DNA of 64,000 nucleotides, taken from the IMG/VR virus record IMGVR_UViG_3300017605_000212, positions 1 through 64,000 of that record. One strand, given 5' to 3'. Both the position numbers and the translations under genes were made by a program. The notes under the pieces are model-generated. The model had not been told where the DNA came from. It worked only from the letters and a program-made list of their open reading frames with translations, and did no database searches. This document shows, in pieces, positions 9,455 through 18,775 of the stretch. Every line of letters starts with the position of its first letter. The stretch's first letter is position 1. The stretch is from a virus.

Positions 9455-9672
9455 TGTCCTTCGGCTCGATCAAGGGCGGCGGGAAAAAGGGTCCATCACG
9501 AGTGCCTGCGCCGCGCGGCGAGGCAAAATTCGTGCTGGGTTCGCGCCCGTCTGCCTTTCGATCACCGACGCCTAAGGGCATCAAACCCGAGACGCAGAAG
9601 CCCACTCGGGACTACGGCAAACCGGAGAACCTTCCGGGCTTCGACAAAACCGGCCTGACCGGGGAGAGTTAA
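9454..9672 (+). CDS. Small basic hypothetical protein
   Basis: 72 residues, Gly/Lys/Pro-rich with no predicted globular core. It starts by TAATG overlap with the preceding gene, so it is translationally coupled. Not recognised. It is one of four small genes between the methyltransferase and the scaffold-like gene, a typical place for minor capsid or assembly factors. Confidence 0.55.
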   Translation: MSFGSIKGGGKKGPSRVPAPRGEAKFVLGSRPSAFRSPTPKGIKPETQKPTRDYGKPENLPGFDKTGLTGES

Positions 9673-9673
9673 C

Positions 9674-9859
9674 ATGCCCGTGTTCAAGAAACACCTGACG
9701 CCCCTCACGAAGAAGGGCCAGATCGACAAACACGAGGGCAAGGGCGCGAGAGTATTCAAGCCTGCCCCTCAGCAGTCGTTCAATAACTTCGCCAAGTCGA
9801 CGCCTATGGCGAACCCGCAACCGCCGAGCCTTCCCGATACAGACATGGACGGGATGTAA
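9674..9859 (+). CDS. Small hypothetical protein
   Basis: 61 residues, Lys-rich N-terminus (MPVFKKHLTPLTKKG) and Pro-rich C-terminus. It lies 1 nt after the preceding gene, and its stop overlaps the next start. Ribosome binding site GGGGAG. Not recognised; probably disordered. Confidence 0.5.
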   Translation: MPVFKKHLTPLTKKGQIDKHEGKGARVFKPAPQQSFNNFAKSTPMANPQPPSLPDTDMDGM

Positions 9860-10095
9860 TGACGCCAGTTCAGGGGGTGGCGCAACGCGCCGCCTTCCTC
9901 AAGCACGCTGCCCCCAGTGAGTTTGAGGAGTTCGTTAAGGCTTTATCAGCCTATTCGGACCATATCCTACGAGGAGTGATTGCCGCGCCTTCCGATGAAG
10001 TCCTTGTGGCTCAGGGGAACGCGCAAATGCTGCTGAAGGTCGTACAGACGCTAGTCGAGTGCGATAGCCCGAAGCAGAACCGACCCACACCGTAA
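9859..10095 (+). CDS. Small helical hypothetical protein
   Basis: 78 residues, largely helical and amphipathic (FLKHAAPSEFEEFVKALSAY). The start overlaps the previous stop (TAATG). It lies just before the scaffold-like gene, so a head-assembly role is possible. No family recognised. Confidence 0.5.
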   Translation: MTPVQGVAQRAAFLKHAAPSEFEEFVKALSAYSDHILRGVIAAPSDEVLVAQGNAQMLLKVVQTLVECDSPKQNRPTP

Positions 10096-10134
10096 GCCCC
10101 CCAAGCCCCGTGTGCGTCAACAGGAGTTTGAGCT

Positions 10135-11211
10135 ATGACGACCCAGCCCGCCCCGGCTGATCGGGTGGACCCCAATGTCCGTATGCCCGACAGCGTAAGA
10201 GCAGCCGCAGCCAAAGCCGCATCGTTTTACGAACAACCCCCAGCAGACGCGCCCGCAAGCGCGGAACCGGCAAAAGAACCGGCTGCTGAGGGCGTTACCG
10301 AACCGGTAACACCAGCGCAGCCGCCCGCCGCCGCTGCCCCTGAACCGGCGAAAGAACCGGCAGCAGCCCCCGCCGCCCCGGTCCAACCGGTTGAACCCCA
10401 ACAGCCGGAACCCACAGAGCAGGATTGGCATCACCGCTTCCTGTCCATGCAGGGGCGCTACAACGCCTCACAGAAGACCATCGGCTCCTTGCAGGAGCAG
10501 ATCGCCCAGATGGGCGACGAACTCATGCGTATGCAGGGTGCGCTTCAAGGCCAGCCGCCAACACAGGGCCAGCAGCCGGACACGCGGTATCAGAAGCTGA
10601 CCGAGAAGGATGTGCAGGAGTACGGCACCGAGTTGATCGACGTGGTGAAGCGGGCCGCAGCCGAGGTTGTTGCTCCTGAGTTGGAAAGCGTCAAGGCCGA
10701 AAATGCGGAGTTGAAACGGGAGGTTGCCTATACTGCCCGCGAGCGCCTGTTGCAGCATCTGGACACCGCGCTGCCCGAGTGGCGCACCATCAACAAGGAC
10801 CAGCGTTTCCTCCAGTGGCTCAATTTACCAAATGTTTACACTGGGGTGATAAGAAAACAGATGTTGAACCAAGCCTATCAAGCGGCTCATGCCCCTAGGG
10901 TGCTTGCGTTCTTCAAGGACTTCCTCTCAGAGGAACGTGCCACGGGTCATAGCACAACCCCGACGCAGCCAGCGGCCCCAGCGGCCCCTCGCACAGCGGC
11001 GGTCCAGTTGGAAACGCTTGCAGCCCCCGGCAAAGCTCGACCGGCCTCAGGTAACACTGACGCGCCCGCCGACAAACCAGTATTCACTCGTGCCCAGATT
11101 GCGGCGTTCTACGCGGACGTTCGCGCCCAGCGATATGCTGGACGTGACGCCGAGAAGAACCGCCTCGAACAGGAGATTTTCGCGGCGCAGCGAGAAGGGC
11201 GTGTACGTTAA
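10135..11211 (+). CDS. Scaffold-like head assembly protein
   Basis: 358 residues. The first 100 are Ala/Pro/Glu-rich and disordered with repeated EPAKEPAA segments. Residues about 100-150 are a Gln-rich helix, and about 160-210 a long coiled coil (VVAPELESVKAENAELKREV). The basic helical C-terminus ends in EQEIFAAQREGRVR. This architecture, immediately upstream of the capsid gene, is typical of phage scaffolding proteins. VTEPVT near residue 55 is encoded by a copy of the dispersed palindrome. Start ATG 10135 has CAGGAG upstream. Confidence 0.72.
   Translation: MTTQPAPADRVDPNVRMPDSVRAAAAKAASFYEQPPADAPASAEPAKEPAAEGVTEPVTPAQPPAAAAPEPAKEPAAAPAAPVQPVEPQQPEPTEQDWHHRFLSMQGRYNASQKTIGSLQEQIAQMGDELMRMQGALQGQPPTQGQQPDTRYQKLTEKDVQEYGTELIDVVKRAAAEVVAPELESVKAENAELKREVAYTARERLLQHLDTALPEWRTINKDQRFLQWLNLPNVYTGVIRKQMLNQAYQAAHAPRVLAFFKDFLSEERATGHSTTPTQPAAPAAPRTAAVQLETLAAPGKARPASGNTDAPADKPVFTRAQIAAFYADVRAQRYAGRDAEKNRLEQEIFAAQREGRVR
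10294..10310. repeat. Dispersed palindrome copy 2
   Basis: GTTACCGAACCGGTAAC inside the scaffold-like gene, read as VTEPVT. Confidence 0.95.
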
Positions 11212-11248
11212 ACCGGGGACCTAACCGTCCCCACAAATGGAGGGGACA

Positions 11249-12259
11249 ATGGGTATCCCAACCGCAGGATTTCCGGGTGCAACCTCAGGCTCAACGCCTG
11301 CAATTTACCCGGTAGGCTCGACTACCAACGGCCTTCAGGCTTCGGGGTTTATTCCCGAAATCTGGTCGGGCAAGTTGGTCGAGAAGTTTTACGCCTCGAC
11401 GGTCCTTGCTGCTATCAGCAACACGGACTACGAGGGTGAAATCAAGAACAAGGGTGACCGGGTCAAAATCCGCACCAAACCGACGATCAGCATCCACGAC
11501 TACAAGTCGGACGGATTGCTGGGCCTTGACCGCCCGACTGGCGGCACGGTTGAGTTGTATATCGGCAACGGCAAGTACTTCTCGCTCATCCTCGACGACG
11601 TGATGGAAGTCCAGAGCGATCTGAACGTCCTCAGCATGTGGTCGGACGATGCGGCGCAGCAGTTGAAGATCGCTGTCGATACCGACGTGCTGGACGGCAT
11701 TGTCGGCCAGTGCAACGCGGCCAACAAGGGTACGTCGGCTGGCGCGATCACCGCCTCGATCAACCTTGGCGTGAAAGGCACGCCGCTCTCCGTCGTGGGC
11801 AAGAACCCCGACACGGGCGACGTGGAGTTGCTGGACGTGCTTATGCGTCTGGGTCAGGTCCTTGACGAACAGAACATCCCCGAAGAGGGACGTTGGGTCG
11901 TCATGCCTGCTTGGGCTGGCCGCATGATTAAGCAGTCAGAACTCCGTCAGGCGTACCTGTCTGGCGACAGCGTGTCGATGCTCCGCAATGGACGCCTCGG
12001 CATGGTGGATCGGTTCACGATCTACATCAGCAACCTGCTCCCGACCAACGCGACGGACAGCGCGAACTTCGACAGCGGCGAATGGCCCATCTTTGCGGGT
12101 CACGCGCACGGTCTGACGTTCGCCTCTCAGATCAGCAAGGTCGAGACGCTGCGCTCGGAGTTGACCTTCGGTCAAATCCTGCGCGGTTTGCAGGTCTACG
12201 GCTACCAAGTCGTGGACGGCAAGGCGCTGGCGCAGTCGATTGTGACGCCGAACTCCTAA
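11249..12259 (+). CDS. Major capsid protein
   Basis: 336 residues if ATG 11249 is used, with ribosome binding site GGAGGGG five nt upstream. ATG 11237 is also possible. The Gly/Pro-rich N-terminus, central GDRVKIRTKPTISIHDY strand region, VDTDVLDGI helix and late EGRWVVMPAWAGRMI segment match HK97-fold coat proteins of podoviruses. It is placed after the scaffold-like protein, followed by an intrinsic terminator and then adaptor genes, the usual order. The coat assignment is strong from context and general features. Confidence 0.85.
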   Translation: MGIPTAGFPGATSGSTPAIYPVGSTTNGLQASGFIPEIWSGKLVEKFYASTVLAAISNTDYEGEIKNKGDRVKIRTKPTISIHDYKSDGLLGLDRPTGGTVELYIGNGKYFSLILDDVMEVQSDLNVLSMWSDDAAQQLKIAVDTDVLDGIVGQCNAANKGTSAGAITASINLGVKGTPLSVVGKNPDTGDVELLDVLMRLGQVLDEQNIPEEGRWVVMPAWAGRMIKQSELRQAYLSGDSVSMLRNGRLGMVDRFTIYISNLLPTNATDSANFDSGEWPIFAGHAHGLTFASQISKVETLRSELTFGQILRGLQVYGYQVVDGKALAQSIVTPNS

Positions 12260-12283
12260 TCGGGGTTTGTGACAACAAAGAAC

Positions 12284-12315
12284 AGGGCCCGGGGGCAACT
12301 CCGGGCTCTTTTGTT
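12284..12315 (+). terminator. Intrinsic terminator after capsid gene
   Basis: Stem 12284-12292 / 12301-12309 (9 bp, one G-U), loop 12293-12300, followed by TTTTGTT. It lies 25 nt after the capsid stop and would make capsid mRNA the 3' end of an abundant transcript. Confidence 0.85.
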
Positions 12316-12371
12316 ATGCAATCCTTAACCGGTAGTCGTTACCGTACGCGCACCAACCGACGGTGGGAAGC

Positions 12372-12788
12372 ATGAGTACCCTGAAAACAGTGAACGACTA
12401 CATCAGCGACATGCGGACGCTCCTCTTGGATACCATCGCGCCCTATCGCTACGACGATCCGAGCCTGCTTATCGCACTCAATCTGGCCTTCATGGAGGGG
12501 CGGCGTATCCGTCCTGACCTGTTCGTGTTCCACGACGAGGACGGCGACGGGGACGAGTTGCACACCTATCACACGGTCGATAACCGGCCCGTGCCTATGG
12601 AAAAGCCATTTCGGATGGCCTTCGTTTACGGGGCTTGCTCCCACGCCCTAGCCCGAGACCAAGAAGATGTTCAGGACAGTCGTTCTAACTCGTTCATGAA
12701 TGTCTTCTCCTCGGTACTCACCGGCCTGAAACAGGCCCCCGTGCAGGGTGGCACTCCGGGCGGACCTCAGCAAAAGTCGGGGGGCTAA
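12372..12788 (+). CDS. Probable head-tail adaptor protein
   Basis: 138 residues from ATG 12372 with GGGAAG upstream. The frame is open from GTG 12363. The N-terminal half is helical with the pattern YDDPSLLIALNLAFMEGRRIRPD, as in phage adaptor proteins that dock on the portal. The last 25 residues are Gly/Pro/Gln-rich. Its place between capsid and the next adaptor-like gene supports the role. No catalytic motif. Confidence 0.55.
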   Translation: MSTLKTVNDYISDMRTLLLDTIAPYRYDDPSLLIALNLAFMEGRRIRPDLFVFHDEDGDGDELHTYHTVDNRPVPMEKPFRMAFVYGACSHALARDQEDVQDSRSNSFMNVFSSVLTGLKQAPVQGGTPGGPQQKSGG

Positions 12789-12791
12789 CCT

Positions 12792-13424
12792 ATGGCGACC
12801 ACACCTGATATGACCCGCCTCCTGCACCTGCTGGAAATGAAACTCCCGGGTGCGTCGAAGGCCGGTATCAAGGCCGAACTCTACGAGACTGTGAGCGAGT
12901 TCTTCCGCGACAGTTCGTCTTGGGTGGAAAAGATACAGGTTAACGTAGTGGCTGGTACCACCGAGTACGAACTGACCCCCAGCGTTGGGCAAGTGATCCG
13001 CCTGTGGGGCGTCGTCGACGCCAACAATCTTCCTATTGCTGCCGTCATGCCGACGGTCGGCACGCTGCGCCTAGGCTACACGCCGAACCAGAACGCCACG
13101 TTCTTTGCCTACGCCGTTTTGAACGTCACGCTTCCTACAGACAGCGACAAGCTGCCGGTTCTCCCCGACTGGTTGCTGCAACTTTACACGCACGTCATTC
13201 TCGACGGCACCTTGGGCCGCATGTATGGCCAGCCGCAGAAGACGTACACTAACGACCAACTCATGGCGTACCATCTGCGGCGCTTCCGCGACGGCGTTGC
13301 TATGGCCCGCGTGGCCACGATCCGCGCGAACACCGTTGGCACGCAGAATTGGCAGTACCCGAGACAGTTCAAGACCCAGAGCCAGCGCGGCGCGGTGTCA
13401 GTCGGCAATACACAGGGGTTCTAA
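12792..13424 (+). CDS. Probable adaptor / tail tubular A-like protein
   Basis: 210 residues. The N-terminal helical part is LELKxxGA-like and includes ELYETVSEFFRDSSSWVE. A strand (INVVAGTTEYEL-like) with L-x-V turns follows, then the conserved-looking P-D-W-L segment (VLPDWLLQLYTHVILDGTL), then an Arg-rich helix. This domain order is typical of podovirus gp4/gp11-type adaptors that build the neck. It lies 3 nt after the preceding gene. Confidence 0.6.
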   Translation: MATTPDMTRLLHLLEMKLPGASKAGIKAELYETVSEFFRDSSSWVEKIQVNVVAGTTEYELTPSVGQVIRLWGVVDANNLPIAAVMPTVGTLRLGYTPNQNATFFAYAVLNVTLPTDSDKLPVLPDWLLQLYTHVILDGTLGRMYGQPQKTYTNDQLMAYHLRRFRDGVAMARVATIRANTVGTQNWQYPRQFKTQSQRGAVSVGNTQGF

Positions 13425-13425
13425 G

Positions 13426-13803
13426 ATGAGCGACGTAACCTGCGCGGTAGTGGAAATCGAGGTTGCCAACAACGCGACGTTCTTGGATGCGTGGCAGTTT
13501 GGTGACGCTGACGATTTTACGTGGGACCTAGTTGGCCAGAACTTCAAGTTGGAGGTCAAGGCGAGTAGGGATGACGTTTCTGCTCTTTTGTCATTGAGCA
13601 GCGTGGATGGCACGCTAGTGGTGGACGACACCACGGCTCGCATTATCCATGCGAACCTTGACGACAACGACCTTCGGGCGGCTCTACCGGTTGGCGAGTA
13701 TGTCTACGACCTCATCATGTATGACGGATCGGCCCCGCCTGTTCGTATCCGCCTCATGCGCGGCAAGTTCAAGGTGCGCCAAGGCGTAACGGGAGAAGAA
13801 TAA
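13426..13803 (+). CDS. Small beta-rich virion protein
   Basis: 125 residues from ATG 13426, in phase with a frame open from 13225; this start avoids overlapping the adaptor gene. It is predicted all-beta ([27 protein letters not shown]), resembling small tail or fibre-attachment domains. The stop overlaps the following collagen-like gene (TAATG), suggesting the two products are made together and that this one might anchor the fibres. The function is inference. Confidence 0.55.
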   Translation: MSDVTCAVVEIEVANNATFLDAWQFGDADDFTWDLVGQNFKLEVKASRDDVSALLSLSSVDGTLVVDDTTARIIHANLDDNDLRAALPVGEYVYDLIMYDGSAPPVRIRLMRGKFKVRQGVTGEE

Positions 13804-14600
13804 TGTCCTTCGTAATCTCACCAGCACCTATTGCAGCCATGCCGGTCCGCGTGATTGGCGGACCTACTGGCCCTTCGGGCGGACCGACTGGGTCCACCGG
13901 CCCTACTGGTTTTGGCCCTACTGGTCCGTCTGGACCGCTCGGGACGGGACCGACTGGACCGACTGGCTTCGGCGCGACTGGGCCGACCGGGTACCCCGGC
14001 TTGACCGGCGCAACTGGCCCGGTTGGCGTTGCCGTGACTGGCGCGACCGGACCTTCTGGTGCTGATGGTGGCGCGGGTGATGACGGCGCAACTGGCCCGA
14101 CCGGCCCTACCGGATCATCCGGTGCCGCGTCAACAGTTACAGGACCGACGGGAGACCCGGGTGGACCGACTGGCCCGACTGGGGCTGGTGGACCGACGGG
14201 CTCAGTGGGCGCGACCGGCCCCAGCCCGCTTGCGGATATTACGTTCCTCATTGATGGGGGCGGTGTCGCGATTTCTACGGGCGTGAAGGGCTACATCACG
14301 GTGGATTTTGCCTGCACGATCCTGCAAGCCACGCTGCTTGCGGATCAGACCGGCAGCATCATTGTGGACATTTTCAAGTGTACCTACACAAACTTCGATG
14401 CGGGCTCTACGCACCCGGTGTCAGGCGACAAGATTACGGCATCGGCCCCGCCGACGATCACGTCGACATATAAGTCGAAGGACGCGACACTGACGGGGTG
14501 GACGACTTCTATCGCGGCAGGTGATGTATTGGCGTTCAACGTCAATAGCGTTTCGACCATTACGCGCTGCGCTGTGATGCTTACTGTCCAACGCGCCTAA
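13803..14600 (+). CDS. Collagen-like fibre protein 3
   Basis: 265 residues: a short N-terminal anchor (about 20 residues), about 120 residues of Gly-x-y with GPTGPTG, GATGP and GSxGP triplets, then a 120-residue globular head. The head is clearly homologous to that of collagen-like protein 6 (shared [21 protein letters not shown] and LTGW segments). Probably a trimeric receptor-binding or decoration fibre. It is coupled to the preceding small beta protein. Confidence 0.85.
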   Translation: MSFVISPAPIAAMPVRVIGGPTGPSGGPTGSTGPTGFGPTGPSGPLGTGPTGPTGFGATGPTGYPGLTGATGPVGVAVTGATGPSGADGGAGDDGATGPTGPTGSSGAASTVTGPTGDPGGPTGPTGAGGPTGSVGATGPSPLADITFLIDGGGVAISTGVKGYITVDFACTILQATLLADQTGSIIVDIFKCTYTNFDAGSTHPVSGDKITASAPPTITSTYKSKDATLTGWTTSIAAGDVLAFNVNSVSTITRCAVMLTVQRA

Positions 14601-14612
14601 CCGGAGGGGATA

Positions 14613-15266
14613 ATGGCTATTCCCTCTTTTGTGAACTCGGGCACCCGCAGTTCCACGGGCTTTGGTACTTCGGTTAATCCGGGGTACCCAGCGTCGTGCG
14701 TTGCGGGTAACATCGCCTTCTTGATAATGATGAACCCGATTGCTACCCGTACGCCGAACTGGCCTGCCGGGTTCACTCAGATTTACCTCGATAACGTCCA
14801 TTTTACGTTCGCGGTTGCATACAAAATACTTGCTGGGGGTGAGAGTGGCACCGTAAACGTCTCGTGGACTTCGGCCACTTCAGGCCACGCTTACATGGTG
14901 CAGTACACGGGCAACGTCGCCCTTGCGGCGTGCTTGGGACAGACAAAACAAGATGCCTCAGGCTCCGCTACCAGTTGGAGTTACACGTCTATCGCGACCA
15001 CCTCTAACAACAGTTTGGTGATAGCGTTCTGCGGCGACGGCAACAATAACTACACGTCGATCAGTGCCCCCAGCGGCTGGACGAAAGATTTAGGCGCTTC
15101 TAGCGACTTTGTGATTTCGGCAGGGATAGCTTCATCGGGCAACCAGCCTACTTCGCCATTTGGCGTATCCGGGTTGTCCAACGGCTCGTTCCACAAGACG
15201 TTCCAGCAGGAACTGCGCTCTGTCATTCCGGGCCTGAAATGGTCCCAAACCGCGATGGTGGGATAA
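14613..15266 (+). CDS. Beta-rich virion surface protein
   Basis: 217 residues, Ser/Thr/Gly-rich, predicted jelly-roll-like. Ribosome binding site GGAGGGG. There are no collagen repeats, but it is interleaved with the fibre genes, and a similar-looking protein lies at 18776-19426 (GW and GxSx spacing, aromatic strands). A carbohydrate-binding or fibre-tip role is plausible; no definite family was recognised. Confidence 0.6.
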   Translation: MAIPSFVNSGTRSSTGFGTSVNPGYPASCVAGNIAFLIMMNPIATRTPNWPAGFTQIYLDNVHFTFAVAYKILAGGESGTVNVSWTSATSGHAYMVQYTGNVALAACLGQTKQDASGSATSWSYTSIATTSNNSLVIAFCGDGNNNYTSISAPSGWTKDLGASSDFVISAGIASSGNQPTSPFGVSGLSNGSFHKTFQQELRSVIPGLKWSQTAMVG

Positions 15267-15268
15267 TC

Positions 15269-15397
15269 ATGCCGCAGCCAGTCGGACCCACCGGACCGTT
15301 TATTGTTACCGAACCGGTAACATTTGTGGTTCATGAAGATAGGGAACACACATACTTTTACGTTCGCGCTGATGACCCAAGCGACGACGAGGACTAA
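15269..15397 (+). CDS. 42-residue protein carrying the palindrome
   Basis: ATG 15269 to TAA 15397, 2 nt after the previous gene and 2 nt before the next. It begins with [10 protein letters not shown], a mini collagen-like start, then IVTEPVTF encoded by a dispersed palindrome. It has aromatic strands and an acidic tail (DDPSDDED). Tight packing supports a real gene. It may be a reduced fibre accessory. Confidence 0.6.
   Translation: MPQPVGPTGPFIVTEPVTFVVHEDREHTYFYVRADDPSDDED
15305..15321. repeat. Dispersed palindrome copy 3
   Basis: GTTACCGAACCGGTAAC, identical to copy 2, read as VTEPVT within the 42-residue gene. Confidence 0.95.
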
Positions 15398-15399
15398 CG

Positions 15400-16446
15400 A
15401 TGCCTACAGGAACGGTCGTACAGGTTGAGAATTTTGAGGAGTTGATGCTCTCCATCCTTGGGGCCACTGGTCCTACGGGCGCGGCTGGGCGCGACGGTGA
15501 ATTTGGTGGGCCGACTGGCCCGACGGGTGACCCGGGCTCCGACGGTTCCGAGGGCCCGACCGGCCCTGCTGGTCAGCAAGGCAACCAAGGCCCGACCGGG
15601 CACAACTCGAATGTGACTGGCCCGACCGGCCCGACTGGCGATGCGGGCGACCCGGGCTCCGACGGAGCCGACGGCCCCACCGGGCCTACCGGCGCAACTG
15701 GTGCCGCCAGCACGGTTACCGGCCCGACCGGCGCAACTGGTGCCGATGGTATAGCAGCAGCTACAGGCGCGACCGGACCTACGGGCCCGGGCGTGGGTGC
15801 TACCGGCCCGACCGGTCCTCAGGGGACCGTAGGCGCGACCGGACCGACCGGGCCTACAGGCACCACCGGTCCCACAGGTTCTGCTTCGACTGTTACAGGA
15901 CCGACCGGCAACACCGGCTCAGCCAGCACGGTTACCGGCCCGACTGGCCCGACTGGGCGGCAGGGCATTGCAGGCCCGACGGGCCCCGCTGGCGGACAAG
16001 GAAATCAGGGCGTTACCGGCCCCACCGGAAACACGGGCCCGACCGGCCCCACCGGTGCAGATAGCACAGTGACGGGCCCCACGGGCTTTACTGGCCCTGC
16101 GGGCGAAGTTGCGGCGACTGGCGCTACCGGCCCAACGGGTCCGAGCAATGGCATCACTGGGCCAACGGGCGCAAGCGCACCGTTCACTACGCTCATCACT
16201 AACGTGACGCAGGTAGTCACCGTGACTGCCCCGAGCGCAGGCATATTGGTGGGTAACATCGCGGTCCCCGGTCTGTTGACGACCGATGCCGTTCACGCGG
16301 AGGTGGTTGGCACGGTACCCCTTAACTGGTGTCCGTTCAACTTCTCTTGTAACACGAACGACGTACTGACGATCACATTCCTGAAACTGAAGGCTACCAC
16401 CAGCTTCGGTACCGTTTCGTTGCGGATTACTGTGGTGAGGGTGTAA
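15400..16446 (+). CDS. Collagen-like fibre protein 4
   Basis: 348 residues. There is a 24-residue N-terminal segment including NFEELMLSI, about 240 residues of Gly-x-y (GPTGPTG, GNTG and repeated STVTGPTG blocks), and a C-terminal beta domain of about 85 residues. STVTGPTG interruptions occur in four fibre genes. A stretch of DNA around 16052-16083 recurs almost exactly near 18290-18320 in protein 6, suggesting recombination between the genes. Probable trimeric fibre. Confidence 0.85.
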   Translation: MPTGTVVQVENFEELMLSILGATGPTGAAGRDGEFGGPTGPTGDPGSDGSEGPTGPAGQQGNQGPTGHNSNVTGPTGPTGDAGDPGSDGADGPTGPTGATGAASTVTGPTGATGADGIAAATGATGPTGPGVGATGPTGPQGTVGATGPTGPTGTTGPTGSASTVTGPTGNTGSASTVTGPTGPTGRQGIAGPTGPAGGQGNQGVTGPTGNTGPTGPTGADSTVTGPTGFTGPAGEVAATGATGPTGPSNGITGPTGASAPFTTLITNVTQVVTVTAPSAGILVGNIAVPGLLTTDAVHAEVVGTVPLNWCPFNFSCNTNDVLTITFLKLKATTSFGTVSLRITVVRV

Positions 16447-17816
16447 TGCTCATAGGAAAAACAACGCAGGTCGTCAACGCCAACACCCGTCTTGAGGTGG
16501 ACTATTCGCATTTTTGCCAAGCTCACAACGATCAGTTGGCGAGCGTTAACGTCACCGTTGACAATGGTCTGGCGACGATCAGCGACATTGTGATTTCCCC
16601 GAACAAGCACCGGGTCACGTTCCTATTGAACGGTGGTACGGTGTTCGATCAGTTCAACGTCATCATTGAGGCGGGCTTCACTTCAACGGTTATCCGGTTC
16701 GACCACATCGAAGTATCTGTCGTTACGAACGGCGGCACGACCTTTGTCTCTGGCAATGCCGAGACGATGCTGTCAATTATTGGCGCAACTGGTCCTTCTG
16801 GCGCGACCGGACCCGCTGGTCCTATCACCAGCTTCCCCGGGCCGACGGGTAACACTGGCCCCACCGGAAATACTGGACCGACCGGCCCCACCGGAAATAC
16901 TGGACCGACCGGCCCCACCGGAAATACTGGACCGACCGGCCCTACCGGAAATACTGGATCGACTGGACCGACGGGTAACACTGGCCCGACGGGCTCCCAA
17001 GGTATTCAGGGCGTCCAAGGTATTCAGGGCATCCAAGGCGACACTGGTCCTACTGGATTTACTGGCCCCGCTGGTGCGGTTGCCGCGACCGGCGCAACGG
17101 GGAACACGGGACCGACCGGCGATACCGGCGCTCAGGGCGCTGCGTCGACTGTGACCGGCCCGACTGGCAACACGGGCCCGACCGGCCCTACTGGCGCAAC
17201 CGGCGCTCAAGGGGCGGCGTCTACCGTTACGGGTCCCACTGGGGCAACCGGCGCTGGCGGATCGTCTGGATACATGATCGGAGGCTGGATTGGTGTCAAC
17301 GTAGGCACTGTCTCAGGTAATGCGTTCGCCACGCAAGGGCAGTTCTATTACGGCGACCGGTCTATTGATGTGTCGCATGTGCGGGCTATTATTGCCGCGA
17401 ACGGGGCCAACCAAGTCTTCAAGGCCATAATCTGTACGATTGACAGTTCTCACAACATCACGGGGACCGTGGGTTCGTCGACGACGACGTACACCAGCGC
17501 AGGTACTGAGACGGTGCAGACGGAATTTGCTTTCAGCGCCGACGTGACGCTGGCCGCAAACACCCGCTACGTCATCGCGATTGTCCGCACGGACGCCACC
17601 GGCACGACCAATGCCCGGGTGCTTTCTTGGGCTTCATCGCAGGCTCCCGCCGCTGTCGGCCTGCCGTACAATCCAACTCAGTTGTACGCTGATAACTCGA
17701 TGGCCCAGAGGGCGCTCAACTACAACAATACAAGTTCTTCACCGACGAGCGTCACGCTGGGTAGCGGGAACAGCAACGCGCAGTATGCGTACCAACTGCG
17801 GTTCAAATTCTCATAG
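16446..17816 (+). CDS. Collagen-like fibre protein 5
   Basis: 456 residues, the longest fibre. It has an N-terminal beta domain (about 1-100) ending with [13 protein letters not shown], which matches the N-terminal [10 protein letters not shown] of protein 4. About 170 residues of Gly-x-y follow, including four exact 27-bp DNA repeats and GIQG-type triplets. The C-terminal head (about 280-456) is rich in Ser/Thr/Asn. The start overlaps the previous stop (TAATG). Likely a receptor-interacting or decorative fibre. Confidence 0.85.
   Translation: MLIGKTTQVVNANTRLEVDYSHFCQAHNDQLASVNVTVDNGLATISDIVISPNKHRVTFLLNGGTVFDQFNVIIEAGFTSTVIRFDHIEVSVVTNGGTTFVSGNAETMLSIIGATGPSGATGPAGPITSFPGPTGNTGPTGNTGPTGPTGNTGPTGPTGNTGPTGPTGNTGSTGPTGNTGPTGSQGIQGVQGIQGIQGDTGPTGFTGPAGAVAATGATGNTGPTGDTGAQGAASTVTGPTGNTGPTGPTGATGAQGAASTVTGPTGATGAGGSSGYMIGGWIGVNVGTVSGNAFATQGQFYYGDRSIDVSHVRAIIAANGANQVFKAIICTIDSSHNITGTVGSSTTTYTSAGTETVQTEFAFSADVTLAANTRYVIAIVRTDATGTTNARVLSWASSQAPAAVGLPYNPTQLYADNSMAQRALNYNNTSSSPTSVTLGSGNSNAQYAYQLRFKFS
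16866..16973 (+). repeat. 27-bp tandem repeat in collagen region
   Basis: Four direct copies with period 27 starting at 16866, 16893, 16920 and 16947 (unit begins GGAAATACTGGACCGACCGG). The first three are essentially identical; the fourth has substitutions. They encode GNTGPTGPT. Copy-number change would lengthen or shorten the fibre in 9-residue steps. Confidence 0.9.
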
Positions 17817-17823
17817 GTGTAAC

Positions 17824-18774
17824 ATGCCATCCACACTCATCCGTGGCGTGTTGACGCCAACCCAGATCACCCAACTTACGGGCCCTACCGGTCCAGATGG
17901 GCCTACCGGCGACGTGGGACCGACTGGTCCACCGGCTGGCCCGACTGGGCCTACTGGCGTGACAGGCTCAACTGGTCCTTCGCAAGGCCCGACTGGGCAT
18001 ACTGGCCCGACCGGACCCACCGGAAATACTGGTCCAGAAGGCCAGTTTGGTAATGACGGCGCTACCGGGCCGACTGGCCCGACCGGCGCTCAGGGCGCTG
18101 CCTCGACTGTGACCGGCCCCACCGGAAACACTGGCCCGACAGGGCCGACCGGCGCTACCGGCGCTCAGGGCGCTGCGTCTACTGTGACCGGCCCAACGGG
18201 GAACACGGGACCGACCGGCGATACCGGCGCGGCAGGTGCAGATAGCGTCGTAACAGGTCCGACTGGTAATACTGGCCCGACCGGCGCTGCCGGTGCAGAT
18301 AGCACAGTGACGGGCCCCACAGGAAACACGGGCCCCACAGGTGCAGGCGGCGCGGCCAGCACCGTTACAGGGCCAACTGGACCGACCGGCGCGGCGGGCT
18401 CGGCGTCTATTGAGTTCGTGATCGACGGCGCAGGCGCGGTCATCACTACGGGCCTTAAAGGCTATATCTACGCCCCCTTCGCTGGAACGATAACGGTGGC
18501 GAGCCTGCTTGCTGACGTGGGCGGCGCTATTGTCGTGAATATCTGGAAATGTACGTACTCGCAATTCGATGCAGGCTCTACGCACCCTGTGGTGGGGGAT
18601 AAAATAACGGCCTCTGCCCCACCGACGATTGCCGCTACCAATACGAAGTCGACTGACAGTACGTTGACAGGATGGTCGAAGACTTTCTCTGCGGGCGACG
18701 TGTTCGCCTTTAACGTAGACAGCGTGACGACGATTACGCGGGTGACGGTGGTCCTAGAAGTAGTGAGGTCATAA
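17824..18774 (+). CDS. Collagen-like fibre protein 6
   Basis: 316 residues from ATG 17824. The same frame is open upstream but overlaps protein 5. There is a short N-terminal anchor ([14 protein letters not shown]), about 180 residues of Gly-x-y with [10 protein letters not shown] and [10 protein letters not shown] blocks, and a head of about 120 residues paralogous to that of protein 3. Its N-terminal anchor differs from protein 3, so anchors and heads have been shuffled. Confidence 0.85.
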   Translation: MPSTLIRGVLTPTQITQLTGPTGPDGPTGDVGPTGPPAGPTGPTGVTGSTGPSQGPTGHTGPTGPTGNTGPEGQFGNDGATGPTGPTGAQGAASTVTGPTGNTGPTGPTGATGAQGAASTVTGPTGNTGPTGDTGAAGADSVVTGPTGNTGPTGAAGADSTVTGPTGNTGPTGAGGAASTVTGPTGPTGAAGSASIEFVIDGAGAVITTGLKGYIYAPFAGTITVASLLADVGGAIVVNIWKCTYSQFDAGSTHPVVGDKITASAPPTIAATNTKSTDSTLTGWSKTFSAGDVFAFNVDSVTTITRVTVVLEVVRS

Positions 18775-18775
18775 C

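Noticed and set aside
12331-12345. GTTACCGTACGCG after the capsid terminator as a further palindrome copy
   Set aside because: Only one half-site is intact; the second arm does not match.
16649-16981. Long proline-rich frames on the opposite strand of the collagen genes (here, 5566-5904, 13769-14251, 17811-18020 and others)
   Set aside because: They are mirror translations of Gly-x-y repeats: no ribosome binding sites, and they follow the repeats exactly.
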